Numbered from the stretch's first letter, positions 32,463 to 44,924 are shown. The stretch: 64,000 nucleotides of DNA from Amphiura filiformis (GCF_039555335.1 NC_092635.1:51046052-51110051), one strand, 5' to 3'. Translations and numbers: made by a program. The notes: generated by a model not told the origin, from the sequence alone.

Positions 32463-34030
32463 TTAACAATGAGTCGTCGTCGTCGTGGTCCTATGGGTCA
32501 TGACTGACCCTTTGTGACCCTGTTGATGATGGTATTCCAGCAGCTTCTGTCTTGAGCCAGACGGTGGGCTGCGACGAGAGAAAGGCCTGTTAATTGTTTA
32601 ATTCCATCAGTCCATCTAAGCTTCTGTCTACCTCTTCTACGACTGCCTTCTATGTGACCTTGCATAATTATCTTCTCAATGCTGTCACCATCTCTTCTAG
32701 AAATGTGGCCAAAATACGCCAGTTTAAAACGATCTATTTTTTGGGACACGGAAGCATGGTCTCCAATTTGGTTTCTTACAAATTCGTTGGTCTTATGTTC
32801 TTTCCACGATATTCTCAGCATCTTCCACCAGCACCACATTTCAAACGCCATGATCTTTTTCTTATCTGTCATTCCAACCGCCCACGTTTCACAGCCATAC
32901 AAGGCAATCGGGAAAACCAGAGCATCCATAATATGAATCTTGGTAGCTTTAGAAATACCTCTGTCTTTCCATATATCTGTCAACGCAATTGCCGATGATC
33001 TTGCCATGGCTAGGCGTCTTCTGATTTCCCGTGAACTGCCCCCTGCATTGTCTATTAGTGATCCCAGAAAGTTGAAAGTGTCAACTTGTTCCACATCTTC
33101 TCCATTCACCTTCACTTGCTGATTTGTATCTCCTCCACAGATCATTATCTTTGTTTTCTTGACATTGAGATGCAGCCCAAATTCCTCACTACTTGCTTTT
33201 ACTCTGTCTATAAGGTCCTGAAGCTCATCTGATGACTTTGCAATAAGGGTGGTGTCGTCAGCGTATCTGAGGTTGTTAATCTTTCGACCTCCGACTGACA
33301 CCTGACCTGTAACACCAACAAATGCTCTCCTCATGATGTACTCTGCATATATGTTGAAAAGGTACGGTGACAGAATGCATCCTTGACGAACGCCTTGGCC
33401 AATAGTGAACCACTCACTGTCTCCACTCTCTGTTCTAACGGTGGCTTCTTGGTTGTGATATAATGAGCAAATCAGGTCAGTCACATGCTCGGAGAACCCC
33501 ATTTCTTTCATTATTCTCCACAGCTGCCTATGCTGCACACAATCAAATGCCTTTGAGTAGTCAATGAAGCAAAGGTATAATGGTTGCTGGAATTCCCTAT
33601 TTTCTCCATTAAATTCCTCAAATTGCCAATTTGGTTTCTTGTCCCTCTTCCCTTCTAAAGCCAGCCTGCTCTGGTGGTAATTCATTCTCAAGATGATTTC
33701 TAATTCTCTCAGCAATGATATGGAGGAGGACTTTACTAGCATGTGAAATTAAGGCGATGGTGCGGTTGTTAGCACATTCCCTTGTGTCTCCCTTCTTTGG
33801 TAAAGGTAGGAATACAGCCTTTTTCCAGTCCTCTGGCCATTCTTTACTGTGCCAAATCTTGTTACATAGTCTGTGAATTATTGCAACACCTTCCCCTTCA
33901 CTCTCTTTCAACAGTTCTGCCTGGATGTTGTCAATTCCTGGTGATTTACCATTCTTGAGCCTCTTCATTGCTTGGTTAACCTCACTCAACAGGATCTCTG
34001 GTTCACTGTCAGTGTCTTCGCTTTCGCGAA
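32463..34030 (-). mobile_element. 5'-truncated non-LTR retrotransposon (RTE-like)
   Basis: The minus strand encodes the reverse transcriptase in order: NGKSPGIDNIQAELLK, then LCFIDYSKAFDCVQHRQLW, GQGVRQGCILSPYLFNIYAE, LRYADDTTLIA (YADD active site) and the C-terminal GRQKLRWTDGIKQLTG region, ending KGQS and stop at 32498. The first 120 residues (33618-33989) and the rest (from about 33640 down) are in different frames, so one frameshift is present. No endonuclease domain remains. A short (ACG)n stretch follows the stop. The RTE assignment is from general motif style and is tentative. Confidence 0.85.
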
Positions 34031-34252
34031 GAGAGACCTTTCTTAAACAAGAAACAATGAGAGATCTTTCTTAAACCTCGTTGACTTGGGGATGATTTGA
34101 AATGACCGCCAATTATGACTGTTTGATATTTATTGCCAGCAATGTGGAAAAAGAGACACATGTAAAAACGTAAAAAGCTATAATTTTGTTGAAGGAGCAA
34201 AGTTTAACAAACCATAACCCCGCTTCTGGATATCGTTTGAAGTCAAATGATA

Positions 34253-34982
34253 GGTGATCCCGCTATCTCTAAGGTCCGCTATCTCTAAGGTTCGCTATCT
34301 CTAAGGTTCGCTATCACTAACGTGTAAAGTCTATGGAGATCAGAATACCGCTATCTCTAATAGAGAAAAGGGTTCGCTATACCTAAAAAAAGGTCCGCTA
34401 CTTCTAAGGTTCGATATCACTAATTTAGAATAAGGTTCGCTAGTTCTAAGGTTCGATATCACTAATTATAAATAAGGTTCGCTATCACTAATTATAAATA
34501 AGGTTCGCTATCACTAATTTTGAATAAGGTCCGCTATCACTAATTTATTGAAGGTTCGCTATCTCTAAGGTTCGTTATCACTAATTCCAATAAAGGTCCG
34601 CTATACCTAAGGTTCGCTATCACTAATTTTGTTTCAGGTTCGCTATCACTAATTAATTAAGGTCCGCTATCTCTAAGGTTCGTTATCACTAATTTCGATT
34701 AAGGTTCGCTATACCTAAGGTTCGTTATCACTAATCTTAAATAAGGTCCACTATCTCTAATTGGAAATAAGGTCCGCTATCTCTAATTTCAAATAAGGTC
34801 CGCTATCTCTAATTTTAAATAAGGACCGCTATAGCGAACCTTATTTGAAATTAGAGATAGCGAACCTTTTTTAAAATCAGAGATAGCGAACCTTATTTAA
34901 AATTAGAGATAGCGAACCTTATTTGAAATTAGTGATAGCGAACCTTAGAGATAGCGAACCTTAGAGATAGCGAACCGTAACC
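34253..34982. mobile_element. Satellite-like foldback element, copy 2
   Basis: Near-identical in monomer order to 20988-21761, including the only non-monomer insert (ACGTGTAAAGTCTATGGAGA). It is flanked by a perfect 8-bp duplication AAATGATA (34245-34252 and 34983-34990). The palindrome centre is at 34828-34835. It is 44 bp shorter than copy 1, mainly because one monomer pair is missing in the right arm. Confidence 0.88.
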
Positions 34983-34990
34983 AAATGATA

Positions 34991-35776
34991 TACCATTTTT
35001 AAGTTTATGATGTTTATTTTTTAAACACGAAATAAAACAAAATTGACCAGGGGAGGAATTTACGGCTCATTCGCCGTGAACGGTCACATATACCTACTGA
35101 TAAATTATGCACATTACTGCACATTATGGGTTATTTATGTATCACGTAAAAGTAGAAACCCAACTCAGCTATTAGCATGATTAGTAAAGTCTATGTTTAA
35201 CACGATGCCTACCTGATATTATATAGTATTCCTTAGCTGTGTGTAATCTTCTTTTCGGTTGTTTTTGACAGATACTTGTTTCATAGGGCCTAGTAATGTG
35301 TACACACTCGTATCTCACAAGTCGCTTGTGGTGTAACTCAGACTGATGAGTTCTAGAAAGTGGTGCGTTTTTATTGACGATTTAAGCACATGTTAAGGTT
35401 ATTATGTTAAGGTCTTGAATGGCTTTGCCTGTTGAAAAAATGCTTACCTTACATGTAAGAAAACATGTCTACTTATCATGGGATATAAACAAATGCTGAA
35501 AAAAATATTTGAAAATGTGTTTATAGCTTATTTTGTCAGGTGCTGTAAAGCACTATTCGAGTAGTTTACAAGCACCAAGCTGTGACAATGCGTTATAACG
35601 CTAAATCAGCGACAAGCGATTTGTTTGTAACCAATTAGGTAGTGTGCTTTTTGTTGCCTTTGGACAAGCGCACTTCTACATTGGTCATAAACCAATCGCC
35701 CGTCACTCATTCATGGAGTAGAATCTCCCCCTAAAACCTGTAATACGGCCCTTCTATAATTATATATCATCATATA
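34991..35776. other. Intergenic, nothing recognised
   Basis: No repeats or coding motifs identified. Confidence 0.45.
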
Positions 35777-36726
35777 GGGTCCACAACTTATAAGTTCCCC
35801 CCTAAATACTTTTTAAAATAAATTGAAAAATATTTGACGAAATGCAAACGTGTAAAAAGGTATGGGTAGCCCTATTTGTTTTACACATATGGATCATCAT
35901 GGCGTCAAACGTCATTGCGTTAGGTCACAATGTTTCATTATGTAAAAAAAAGAGACTGTTTTTAACAGTTTTATCAGTGTTAAAAGTTGCATCTGAGTAC
36001 ATTGGAGTCAACTCTCAAACAATACAGTAGGCCAGGAATATTCACGTGTTTGTTAAAGAAAACTTAATCTTTGGTTTTCTTCTTTTTCAAAAGCAAAGCA
36101 GGTTTTTAATTCTTTTCTTTTTAATGATAAATGACTGAGTTGGGCGGGATATGTACTGCAGTGAGAATAGACCATACATCGCCGGTAGTTCATCACATGT
36201 GAAATGTCACATTTTAAAAATGCCACGTTTGCCCGATTTCCTTCGCGGTCGAGCAATAGGTTTGCTGGATGAAAGTGAAAAATCAGCGGAGAGCACCTCG
36301 TGGACGTGTCACGTCTGTTCGTCAGGACATGTCAATAGTGAATTTGGCTGAAACCAGCAACGGATCCGGACTTTAATAAACAGCATGCGCCGACGTTGTA
36401 ATGCATTTGTTAACAGTGTAGAAGGACACATTTCCTACTGAACATCTAGACTTTAAGTTTTATTTCCATTACAAGCACGTGAACAGACCTGACATACTGG
36501 GTTTTTTAATTGACTCCTATGGACTAAGGTGCAACTTTTAAAACTGCCACTTTTTTTTTTACATAATGAACCATTGTGACCGAACGCAATGATGTGTGAC
36601 ACTACAAATTGGTCCAGATTTGTAAAACAAATAAGGTTACTCATAACGTATTACAATTTACATTTCGTTGAATAATTTTCGATTTCTTTCAAAAAGATTT
36701 AGGGAGAACTTATAAGTTGTGCAACC
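35777..36726. mobile_element. Tc1-like foldback element with transposase remnant
   Basis: Arms of about 270 bp at 35777-36048 and about 36460-36726 are diverged inverted repeats sharing CACAACTTATAAGTT, TTATTTGTTTTACA and GGTCACAATG. TA flanks both ends (35775-35776 and 36727-36728). The 410-bp centre carries a transposase N-terminal remnant (36220-36380). Frames in the two arms (35842-36030 and 36453-36644) look alike only because the arms are inverted copies. Confidence 0.7.
36220..36380 (+). pseudogene. Tc1/mariner transposase N-terminal fragment
   Basis: Starts MPRLPDFLRGRAIGLLDE, the helix-turn-helix start seen in Tc1-type transposases. A second frame then reads PRGRVTSVRQDMSIVNLAET, which matches the GRPRVT...R-x-D-x-x-IV region that normally lies about 40 residues further on. 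The fragment therefore has an internal deletion and frameshift, and no DDE catalytic domain is present. Confidence 0.6.
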
Positions 36727-36937
36727 TATATAACGATATAATCTATAATCGCTCATAGCGATATAAGGCGTTAAGCTAATAAGCTTTTAAAGTCCATTTT
36801 ACATATGGAGCATTTTGCACCAAGATTTAACAATGAAGATTTGATTCTAAAATGGTTTAAAGTATAACAAATCTCTAATAACAAAAATGACACAATAACA
36901 AAAAATGACACAATGAAGATTGCGGATTTACTTGAAA

Positions 36938-37337
36938 AAAGAAAAAAAAAAAGAAAAGAAAAAAGCGCAGTGATTTATAGTGCGCTACGCACAGGCACAA
37001 CGCCTAGACGTTGATCCACAAGCCTCAGCACACTTTACAGGTTGTCGCTGACCACTATGGCCCCACATCATTCCATAAACCATTAAACAACAAATCAGGG
37101 ACTTTGCTGCTTCAAGAGCGCACACCCTAGACATTCCACAAATAACCATCGCAACCAGGATCAGCTCCCCGAGTTTCGTACGGGTTACAACGAGACAAAT
37201 TAGCAGTGAGTTCCTTGCCCAAGGGAATTTCAAGCTAACTCAATTTTTCCACGAGAGCATACTAGGCACCACCAGGGTTCGAACTCGCAACCTCTCCCAC
37301 CATAGTCGAACGCCTTATCGATTGAGGGAGCTTGACT
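36938..37337 (-). repeat. tRNA-derived SINE (family E), copy 1
   Basis: The minus strand starts with a tRNA-like head: A box in AGCTCCCTCAATCGATAAGG and B box GAGTTCGAACCC. Then come GCCTAGTATGCTCTCGTGG and a body with TCGGGGAGCTGATCCTGG, ending GTGCGCTATAAATCACTGCG and a T-rich tail. A second copy is at 48567-49127. Confidence 0.75.
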
Positions 37338-37401
37338 ACTTGATGGTTTGAGGTGTAAATGGAACACTGATGTCTTGGACATGAAATTATGAAGCTAATG
37401 C

Positions 37402-37407
37402 TTTATT
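37402..37407 (-). terminator. Possible poly(A) signal of GPCR A2
   Basis: AATAAA on the minus strand about 355 bases beyond the A2 stop. It is the nearest canonical signal seen, and no cDNA supports it. Confidence 0.35.
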
Positions 37408-37760
37408 CTTTTGTACAATTATAATAATAATTACGATTGTTAACATTACAATTGAGCACAATCCATAGGGTTTCACGTGTAAAGGAAACTCAAAATGTTG
37501 CCCATGTATACATGTGATTGATTTGAGAAAGCTAAACACATCATAAAGAAGACTTTTAAAGTTTAAACTCATTTTTACAACAGTATATCTGATTTTATCA
37601 CGTTGTGTGGTTAGCCTAGAATTCAAATAAAATGATATAACACTCTTGGTTTTTTCAAAGCGTCTGCAGACAGTCCAAACAAAAGAATATTTACACCAAG
37701 TGCTTTTAAATTGATAAAAAGTTCCATAAAACTAAAAATGCTTAAAACAATTTAACACGA

Positions 37761-38825
37761 TTAATGTCCTTTCTCCATTTCCTTCATATCTATATCACTA
37801 TGTGACTGGGAGGCTGCATTAGACACTTTTGTCGCAGAATCATCAAATGGAACTTCAAAGAGCGTATTCTCTTTGTATTTTCGCGATGATCTCAGTGATG
37901 ACGGAAGCTGTTGGCGAATTGCCTCTCGAAAGTTTTTGTTGACAAATAAATAGATGATTGGGTTCACACAGGAGTTGGCAAAGGCTAGCACCACGAAGAA
38001 TCGGTAGAGGTTACCGAACAGGTACCTGAAGGGTACTAATCCCCAGTTAAAGACAAGGAAGGCAAATTGATCAGGAGACCAGCAAATGACGAATGATACA
38101 ATGACAATTAGGAGCATGATGATTACACGACGACGAGCTCGAAGAACAGACACGGTGGCAAGACTTTTTGGACTCCCCCTTTCTCCTGAAAGATTACGTC
38201 CTTGTTCTTGAAGAATTTGAATTGTTCGAACATTGGCAATAAGCATAATGATCATTGGTATAAGGTATTCAATCAAGAAGAGGGATGTTCCGAGGAAGAT
38301 TTGGAAACCCATACTGGGGAACTCTACAATACATTGTCCTTGATGGAGATGGGTAACATAGTAACTGAAGGTATTGATAATGAATGCAGCCAACCAGATG
38401 CTGACGATAATGATTCTTGTGACTTTTAAACTGAGAAGGCTCCTATAGCGCGATGGATAGCGAATAGCGACAAAACGTTCAACTGACACAGCTGTGAGTG
38501 TAAAAATGGAAGCAACAATTGATACCCACATGATATTTGACGAATATACTACTTTGCAGTAGAAGTGCCCAGCTGTTGTGTTAGGAACTCGCGACAATAG
38601 TGGATGCGGAATGATACAGATGGATGTGATGAGGTCAGCTATAGCAAGAGCTGCGATGAGTGTGTTGGTGGAAGATTTGATAAGCTTACGCGAGCGAAGA
38701 TAGACATGGATGACGATTGAGTTCCCAATGATGCCTATGATGGCTAGAATGAGTTGTATGACTGGTCGCCAGTCCCACTGAATTGGAACCAAATAGATTG
38801 GTTCTGACGTAGATGTGTTTTCCAT
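37761..38825 (-). CDS. Class A GPCR A2, peptide-receptor-like, intact
   Basis: Seven-transmembrane receptor of 354 residues in a single coding exon. GN in TM1 (34-35), LAIAD in TM2 (60-64), the Cys90-Cys165 disulfide pair, ERF at 116-118 in place of DRY, CWSP in TM6 (248-251) and NPIIY in TM7 (288-292) are all present, followed by NFREAIRQQ helix 8 and a Ser-rich tail. N-glycosylation sites lie at the N-terminus and at NTT (82-84). ATG 38825 is chosen over 38867 because paralog A1 starts at the same MENTS. This motif set fits beta-branch neuropeptide receptors, but I cannot name the ligand. The frame is intact, unlike the copy at 30063-31114. Confidence 0.87.
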   Translation of the reverse strand: MENTSTSEPIYLVPIQWDWRPVIQLILAIIGIIGNSIVIHVYLRSRKLIKSSTNTLIAALAIADLITSICIIPHPLLSRVPNTTAGHFYCKVVYSSNIMWVSIVASIFTLTAVSVERFVAIRYPSRYRSLLSLKVTRIIIVSIWLAAFIINTFSYYVTHLHQGQCIVEFPSMGFQIFLGTSLFLIEYLIPMIIMLIANVRTIQILQEQGRNLSGERGSPKSLATVSVLRARRRVIIMLLIVIVSFVICWSPDQFAFLVFNWGLVPFRYLFGNLYRFFVVLAFANSCVNPIIYLFVNKNFREAIRQQLPSSLRSSRKYKENTLFEVPFDDSATKVSNAASQSHSDIDMKEMEKGH

Positions 38826-38960
38826 TGTAGATAATAACAGCAGAAGATTCCTATGAAAAAGAAGCAATCAACAAACAGAAAACAATATTATACGAGTTAA
38901 AGCTTAATTGGTAAGGGATATGGAAGAGTGGTAAGTATTTTAACAAGGCAAAGGTAGATT

Positions 38961-39661
38961 CCCAGCAAACACAAAAACGTTTTTAAAACGTTTTAAATAA
39001 GTTGTATTTTGGGTTTTGGTTTAGGTAAAAACGTTTTAATAACATTAAAATGTCGGGTTATACAAAGGTCATGAAATCGTTTTAAACGTTTTGTATGAAA
39101 ACACACTACAACAATATTTTGCTTTCGAAATGTCATTGTAAACTATTTTTGCAAACATTATTGGCCAAATATTTTGTCAACACTTAAATAACATTATGTT
39201 AAATTATTTGCACCCAGGAAACACAGAAATGTTCTTAAAATGTTTTTTACAAAACGTTTTAAATGTCGGGTTATAAAGGTCGTGAAAACATTTTACGGTT
39301 ATAAAGGTCGTGAAAACATTTTAAAAACGTTATTGTAAATATTTTGGGCAAACATTTTTTGCAAAATATTTTTTCAACCCCAAAATAACATTCTGCTTAG
39401 AATGATTTGTACCAAGTTTTCAAAAATGTTTTTGGAATGTTATTAAAACGTTTTTATACCCTTTATATAACCTGATATTTAAATGTTTTCTGTAAAACAT
39501 TTGTGTTTGCTGTGCAGTAAATTACCAACAAATGTTATTTAATGTTATGAAAACGTTTTCTACCATTAATATACCCGTATATAACCCGACATTTAAACGT
39601 TTTCTGACAACCTTTTATAACCTTTTGCGAATGATGTCGAAAACGTTTGGTGTTTGCTGGG
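38961..39661. mobile_element. Family C (AACGTTTT) MITE, full length
   Basis: Starts CCCAGCAAACACAAAAACG and ends CGTTTGGTGTTTGCTGGG, giving inverted ends of about 16 bp. The 701-bp interior repeats AAACGTTTT and ATAACCCGACATTTAAACG in both orientations. No clear duplication is seen. It lies just upstream of GPCR A2. Confidence 0.8.
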
Positions 39662-42600
39662 TTGGAGGCAAATCAAAAAATATAAAACTACAAATCTGCA
39701 GTGTACTTAATAAACTATATATTGATCTCGTAGGTAATGAGGTCAGGAAGCCAATGAATTGCACTTGTATTTTTATCGGTCTGGCGGTTCTTGAGTTAAA
39801 GCCAATAATAATATCAAAAAGAATATTTTGAGCGTTTTTCCCTCCATCATTGTCCATAGAAAAATCATGCACATGGGATGGAAATGACATCCCTTAACCA
39901 TTGGGATTGTCTTTTAAAACCGCTTATGAGTCAGCTTTATTTGTGTCAATATTTGAGGCAATGCGCCACTTTCAAGTTACTCTTGGGCAGGGATGATCAT
40001 GATAGATGAAGCTGTACTGATCAAAAAGGTGAACGCTTGTGAAACTAACCGGAACAAATGTGACCCTTTTGTGATATATTTTTTGCAAAATTTAATTGAA
40101 GAAAACTATACGTGAAAATGGGACAGGGTATAAATTAGTGAAAGAAATTACAAAGTGATAAATAGAGACGGAGAAACTGGTAGATATATAACACCGTACA
40201 ATTATTTGCTCATAGTAAAAACAAAATGCAAAATCCTTCTTTAGCATAGATTGATACTAGCCATATCAATTTATTATTTCTGTAACATACGTTTTGGGCT
40301 AGGATCCTTTGGTGGTACCCAATAACAAATATGATATAAAACCAGTGTGACATATTACACTTCCAGTCTATTCGGCCATTTAACTTCTGGAATACGTATA
40401 GTACGTGCCAAACTAAAAATGAAAACATAATTGAATCAATTAGGCAACAATAGATTTGAATCGGGATCAAGCGAGTGGTTTCAATAGCAAGGTCACAAAA
40501 TATAAAGGAATTAATAAATAGAGGTCAACTTGCAAAGACTATGAACAATATAGGTTGACCTCTCTTTCCGGGGGTGTTCTACCTATAAATGGTGTCTTTG
40601 CCTTTTGGTTGCGTTTTCTGTGATTCTGATACAGCTTAGCATAGTGTTCGTTGTAAACATTATAAATAAACTAAGAAATATATGTACACCTATAAGCAGT
40701 AGTGTATCAGGAGGTGGCGGGGCAGCAGCGTGTCCTCGGCGGGAGTCCCACGTATTTTCACGCGTATGGGCAATTTCTCAGGCTCTCAAGATAATAAAAT
40801 TCACGCACTGTTTAAATATCTCACGCATTGTCAAAATATAGTTAGAGAAATTGTCTGCCCCCGCAGGGAGGTTAATAAGGTTAATTTACTGGGTGGGCAA
40901 TTTATTTTGTTTTGCTCTCAGATCAGGGAAAATAATTTACTGATTGGGCAGCTGTAATTAATGGCATCCAAGTGTGTGGATTGTATGTCAGTTTGCGAAG
41001 AATTAGGACCGTATAACATTGGTCAACATTTTTTATTCTTTCTGACCCATATAAAAGGAAAAAAATAAATAGATAAATAAATACAAAAAGTTCTAAAATT
41101 TGAGAAAAGTGTTAGTGGTTTTGTGTCTTCAGATCATAAATATGCAGTTTTCGCTGAGTTGTTATGGTGGTCGAAAAAAAATGGTGCTTTTCTCAAAAAC
41201 TGCTAATTTTTTCAGAAATCTGCTGTGCTAGTTGTTGCATTGCATTTTTTCCTTTCTGAAAATATGTACTTTCATTGTACTTATCTTCATTACTTTTAAA
41301 GATACAAAACAATGACTAAAATTTCACACTTATAGAGTGACCCTGCGTGACCCTTAATCATTTAAAAAACATGGGTTCATGAGGAATGTTGCCCGTTGTA
41401 TTGTTCTATTATCATGATTATCCGATGAACCATGTTCATCACAATCATTCACTGAGGCTTGTTTTTCATTTTTTCAAAGGTTTCCATGGGTACTGGTCGG
41501 GTGTGGTTTCGTGTATTTTTATGTATTTTTCATCACAATGATTCAATGACCCCTATATGACTTCTGTAGCTAAGAATTAATTTCATACAATTATGATCAC
41601 AAATATCATGAACTACAACTGTCATCGCGAACGCGGATCGGGGCATCGCAATCAGAGAGAACTGAGCCAGTTCTATATATTACATTGTGTAGTCTGTGAT
41701 ATTTATTCCTGTACGAAGTTGTAACTGAATAATTGGCATTATGTTATGAAAAGATACACCAATATGACCACAATAGAAACAGTTGATTTCAAGAGATATC
41801 ATAATGATATTAGTTTTATAATAATCATTATGATGCCCAATTGCTTGTGGGCAAAATAATTTACTGGGTGGGCACTTTGGAGCAATGGGCAAGTTAAATT
41901 TACTGGGTGTGCAAAAACATTTCCTGTTATTTACCTCCCTGCCAAACGGACAAATGACCAATACCACTAAAAGGATTTAGTCACGATATTCAAATAATCA
42001 GTTTTGCGAGTCTTGTTGTTGTATGGTATTTAGGGCCTAAAATGGCAAAATATAGACTTATTATCAAGATGCACCAATGATATCGAACAAAAAATAGAAT
42101 ATTATTTAGAATCCCCGGAATTGAAATTATCTAGAGATCGTTGTTGTAAAATGTTAATGATAAGGAAAGCAGGAATAATATTCAAAACATTACATAATCC
42201 CTTTTGCATGATGTATAAGTTCAAATTTATACATTGTTCAATGATCTTTAAAATATTGCTAAGAAACTTTAAATTGCTCATCAAACTTCACCTCAGATCA
42301 CGGTCCACATGTTCTAACCATTGTTTTAAGGTGTCCTAGCAAAGCATAACATTACCGCTTACCTGTTATTGTTGTTGTAAACTTATCCGTAACTTAGCCC
42401 GCCCGGTTTGTTGCTATAAACGCACTGGTATAAACGTACGTGTGAAAGTGAAAAATGAACTGAACCAAAGGGTCACGCTGCGTGCGATCGTCACGTGGTA
42501 TCAAGAATAAACTTAAGAATTATACCAAAGTAGACCATCAAATTGAAAACAGTATAGTCAATTACTAGGAGAGTCAATTATTTTGGCACGTACGTTCTCC

Positions 42601-43111
42601 ACGGTAAATTATTGTAATGAGCTATGATTGTATTGATATTAAAACCGCAGTTACACGACTATCGTATTTCTATGGGGTACCACATGGCTCTGGTTCTCCG
42701 TGGGTACCCTTCCACTAGTACACGTCAGATGTCGGCCAAGATTATTAAGACCATTCAATATAGCCTTCATGTTCTAATGCGGCCCATACACTTTCAATTT
42801 GATTAATCAATATCACACACCGACATCGCCTGGTAAATAATTACATTGTACAGCAGAGAAACTAAAATCAATACCGGGATCGATACCAGTGTATGTGCTA
42901 TGCACGATTTGATATTCAGACGATAAATCTTTGGATACCGGGGTAGAAAATGATGAATATCTCCCATAATTGTTTGATTCTAAAGAAGCTAATTTCAAGG
43001 CTTGCACTTGAATATGTTGAAAGAATATGATAGTCGTTAGCTTGTGTATTGTGAAAGAACCGTGCGTTTTGAACTCAAAAACTGACAAAAATTCTGATTT
43101 TATATGTGCCG

Positions 43112-43112
<1 letters not shown>
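39662..43112. other. Intergenic, no gene; minor repeats
   Basis: A 10-bp inverted pair AGAGGTCAAC/GTTGACCTCT lies at about 40520-40563. ACTGGGTGGGCA-type motifs occur in both orientations near 40880-40950 and 41850-41925, with GCAGGGAGGT at the outer edges (40863 and 41937), suggesting a decayed foldback element. No protein family is seen. Confidence 0.4.

Positions 43113-43142
<30 letters not shown>
43113..43142 (+). repeat. Poly(A) run of about 30
   Basis: Uninterrupted A run after GTGCCG. It could be a retroposon tail, but no upstream element was recognised and no duplication was found. Confidence 0.7.
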
Positions 43143-43144
<2 letters not shown>

Positions 43145-43287
43145 CAGCTGCCCTCATTCGTAAACACTCGGGTCACGGAAGATACACGGTACTATAAAAG
43201 CAGTCTAAAAGCAGATGACGTCATGACGTATACCATGCTCGCTGACATCTACAGAGGTCAGTCACCAGGCTATTGTCAATAGCCTTA

Positions 43288-43514
43288 AGGTCCGGGCATA
43301 TACTACCACCGCATTTGCGATGCGTTGCTTTGCGATGCGGTGCGTTGCCGCACTGCATGGTACTGCAAACAACTGCATTGGATTATCGCAATAAAGTTAA
43401 ATACATTTTAACATGGAAATGCGACGAGTTACGTTGAGTTGCGGCAAAAAGTAATCGATATATCGACATCGCAAAGCAACGCATCGCAAATGCGGTGGTA
43501 GTATGAACGGACCT
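43288..43514. mobile_element. MITE with GCGATGCG-rich inverted arms
   Basis: Arms of about 47 bp start AGGTCCGGGCATA and AGGTCCGTTCATA and share CTACCACCGCATTTGCGATG. They are flanked by TTA on both sides (43285-43287 and 43515-43517). It is 227 bp and non-coding. The TTA flank fits PIF/Harbinger, though the first base is not the usual G. Confidence 0.75.
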
Positions 43515-43517
43515 TTA

Positions 43518-44924
43518 GTCGGATGTCCCTCGGCTCATTATGCGTCTCAAAACTATTAAACAGGTCGTAACAAAATGGCCATGCATGGCTGTGGATTCAA
43601 CCTACCATCATGGCGATTTCTGTCATGACGATATCGGGGCGATGTCACTGTGAATCAAAGACCCATACAAGAGTGACAAAAGCCGGACATTAAATTCGTT
43701 GATTATTTTAAGCGGTGTGGTGGTACATCTACTAAATCAGGGGTGAAGGGGCACAGATTATTAGCATATCCCTGACCTATTCTTGAGGACTTTTGCTGTC
43801 ACGCTGAAAATGGTATTTATCAAATTTAGGAGAATAAAAGCATTTATAATTGTTATTAGAGTCAGTAACAAACTATAGCCTATATTAAAAGTCATCGGTG
43901 TTATATGACAACGCGCCGGAAATTATTATGAAACGTGGATCCGGTATCTAATCTGTGTATTATATAGATTAGTTCTGGAGTTGATATGAAGTTCTTTAAG
44001 GTTAGCAACTATTTTAAACCGTTGGGATTTGTAGTTTACAGCATATTGCGAATGGTAGTGAGCTTTGGCAAAAATTGCACTGATCATTTCATAGCGAGCG
44101 TGTAGAAGAATTAAAGTATCACAGATATACTTTGTAGGTCCTGTGGTTATTGTGTAATGTTATGTTGTAAAGAGGGCTGAGACAACAAAGTATATGATTT
44201 GTAGAATGAACTTTTGCAAAACATCAAAGTGTTATTTTTCAATAATATATTGATTTAGATAATGACAATCGATTTTTTGGCTGCTTTGACCAACAATACC
44301 TCGTGTACCCTTAATACTTAGGTTTTCAATGACCATGGTCGCTGTTTGGTCGATAATAGAAATGAGGAACAGATAACTAGTATTCTTTTGGCATAGATTA
44401 TTGTTATTTCCAGGATTTCCGCCCATTTCCTCCTCCATCAGTTTTAATAGCTCTATGGTGTTCCAAAAGTGTTTTTTCAATAATATTAGGAGACTTGCAT
44501 ACGTAATACTATATAATTTAACCATGGCTAACTTATAAGCAACTGCGCCATCCTTCAATGCACTTGGCACATAAATTGTCTGAATCTGGTAGCAGAGTTG
44601 ATGGTGTTTTTGTTAGATGGTGTTGGCAGTTATTTTTTTATTCGTAGCCAATTATTGCACATTATTTTGGTGGAACAAAATGATATCATTTGGTTGGGCG
44701 TAAAACTGTCGTTGTTGGGCACGGTTGTTTGATGTGGTCATTTATTAAGTTTTCTAAATAAAAAACATTATATAATGTTCAATTCTAGACCGGGACAATA
44801 CCGCTATTGTTTGTTTCTTTATCAAATGATTCATTTTTTTCTAGTTTTTTGTGATAATTTTTATTCTTTAAACTGTACATTTGTGTTCAAATTGAGTGCG
44901 CTATTTACATAGACTTTTTAATTT
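43518..44924. other. Intergenic; one uncharacterised frame at 44232-44570 (minus)
   Basis: The minus-strand frame has 112 codons with a hydrophobic middle (KLYSITYASLLILLKKHFWN) and no recognised domain. Its base composition is like the flanks. I do not call it a gene. Nothing else is seen. Confidence 0.25.

Noticed and set aside
44232-44570. 112-codon minus-strand frame as a gene
   Set aside because: No recognisable domain, composition like its flanks, and no splice or promoter support; mentioned only as an uncharacterised frame.
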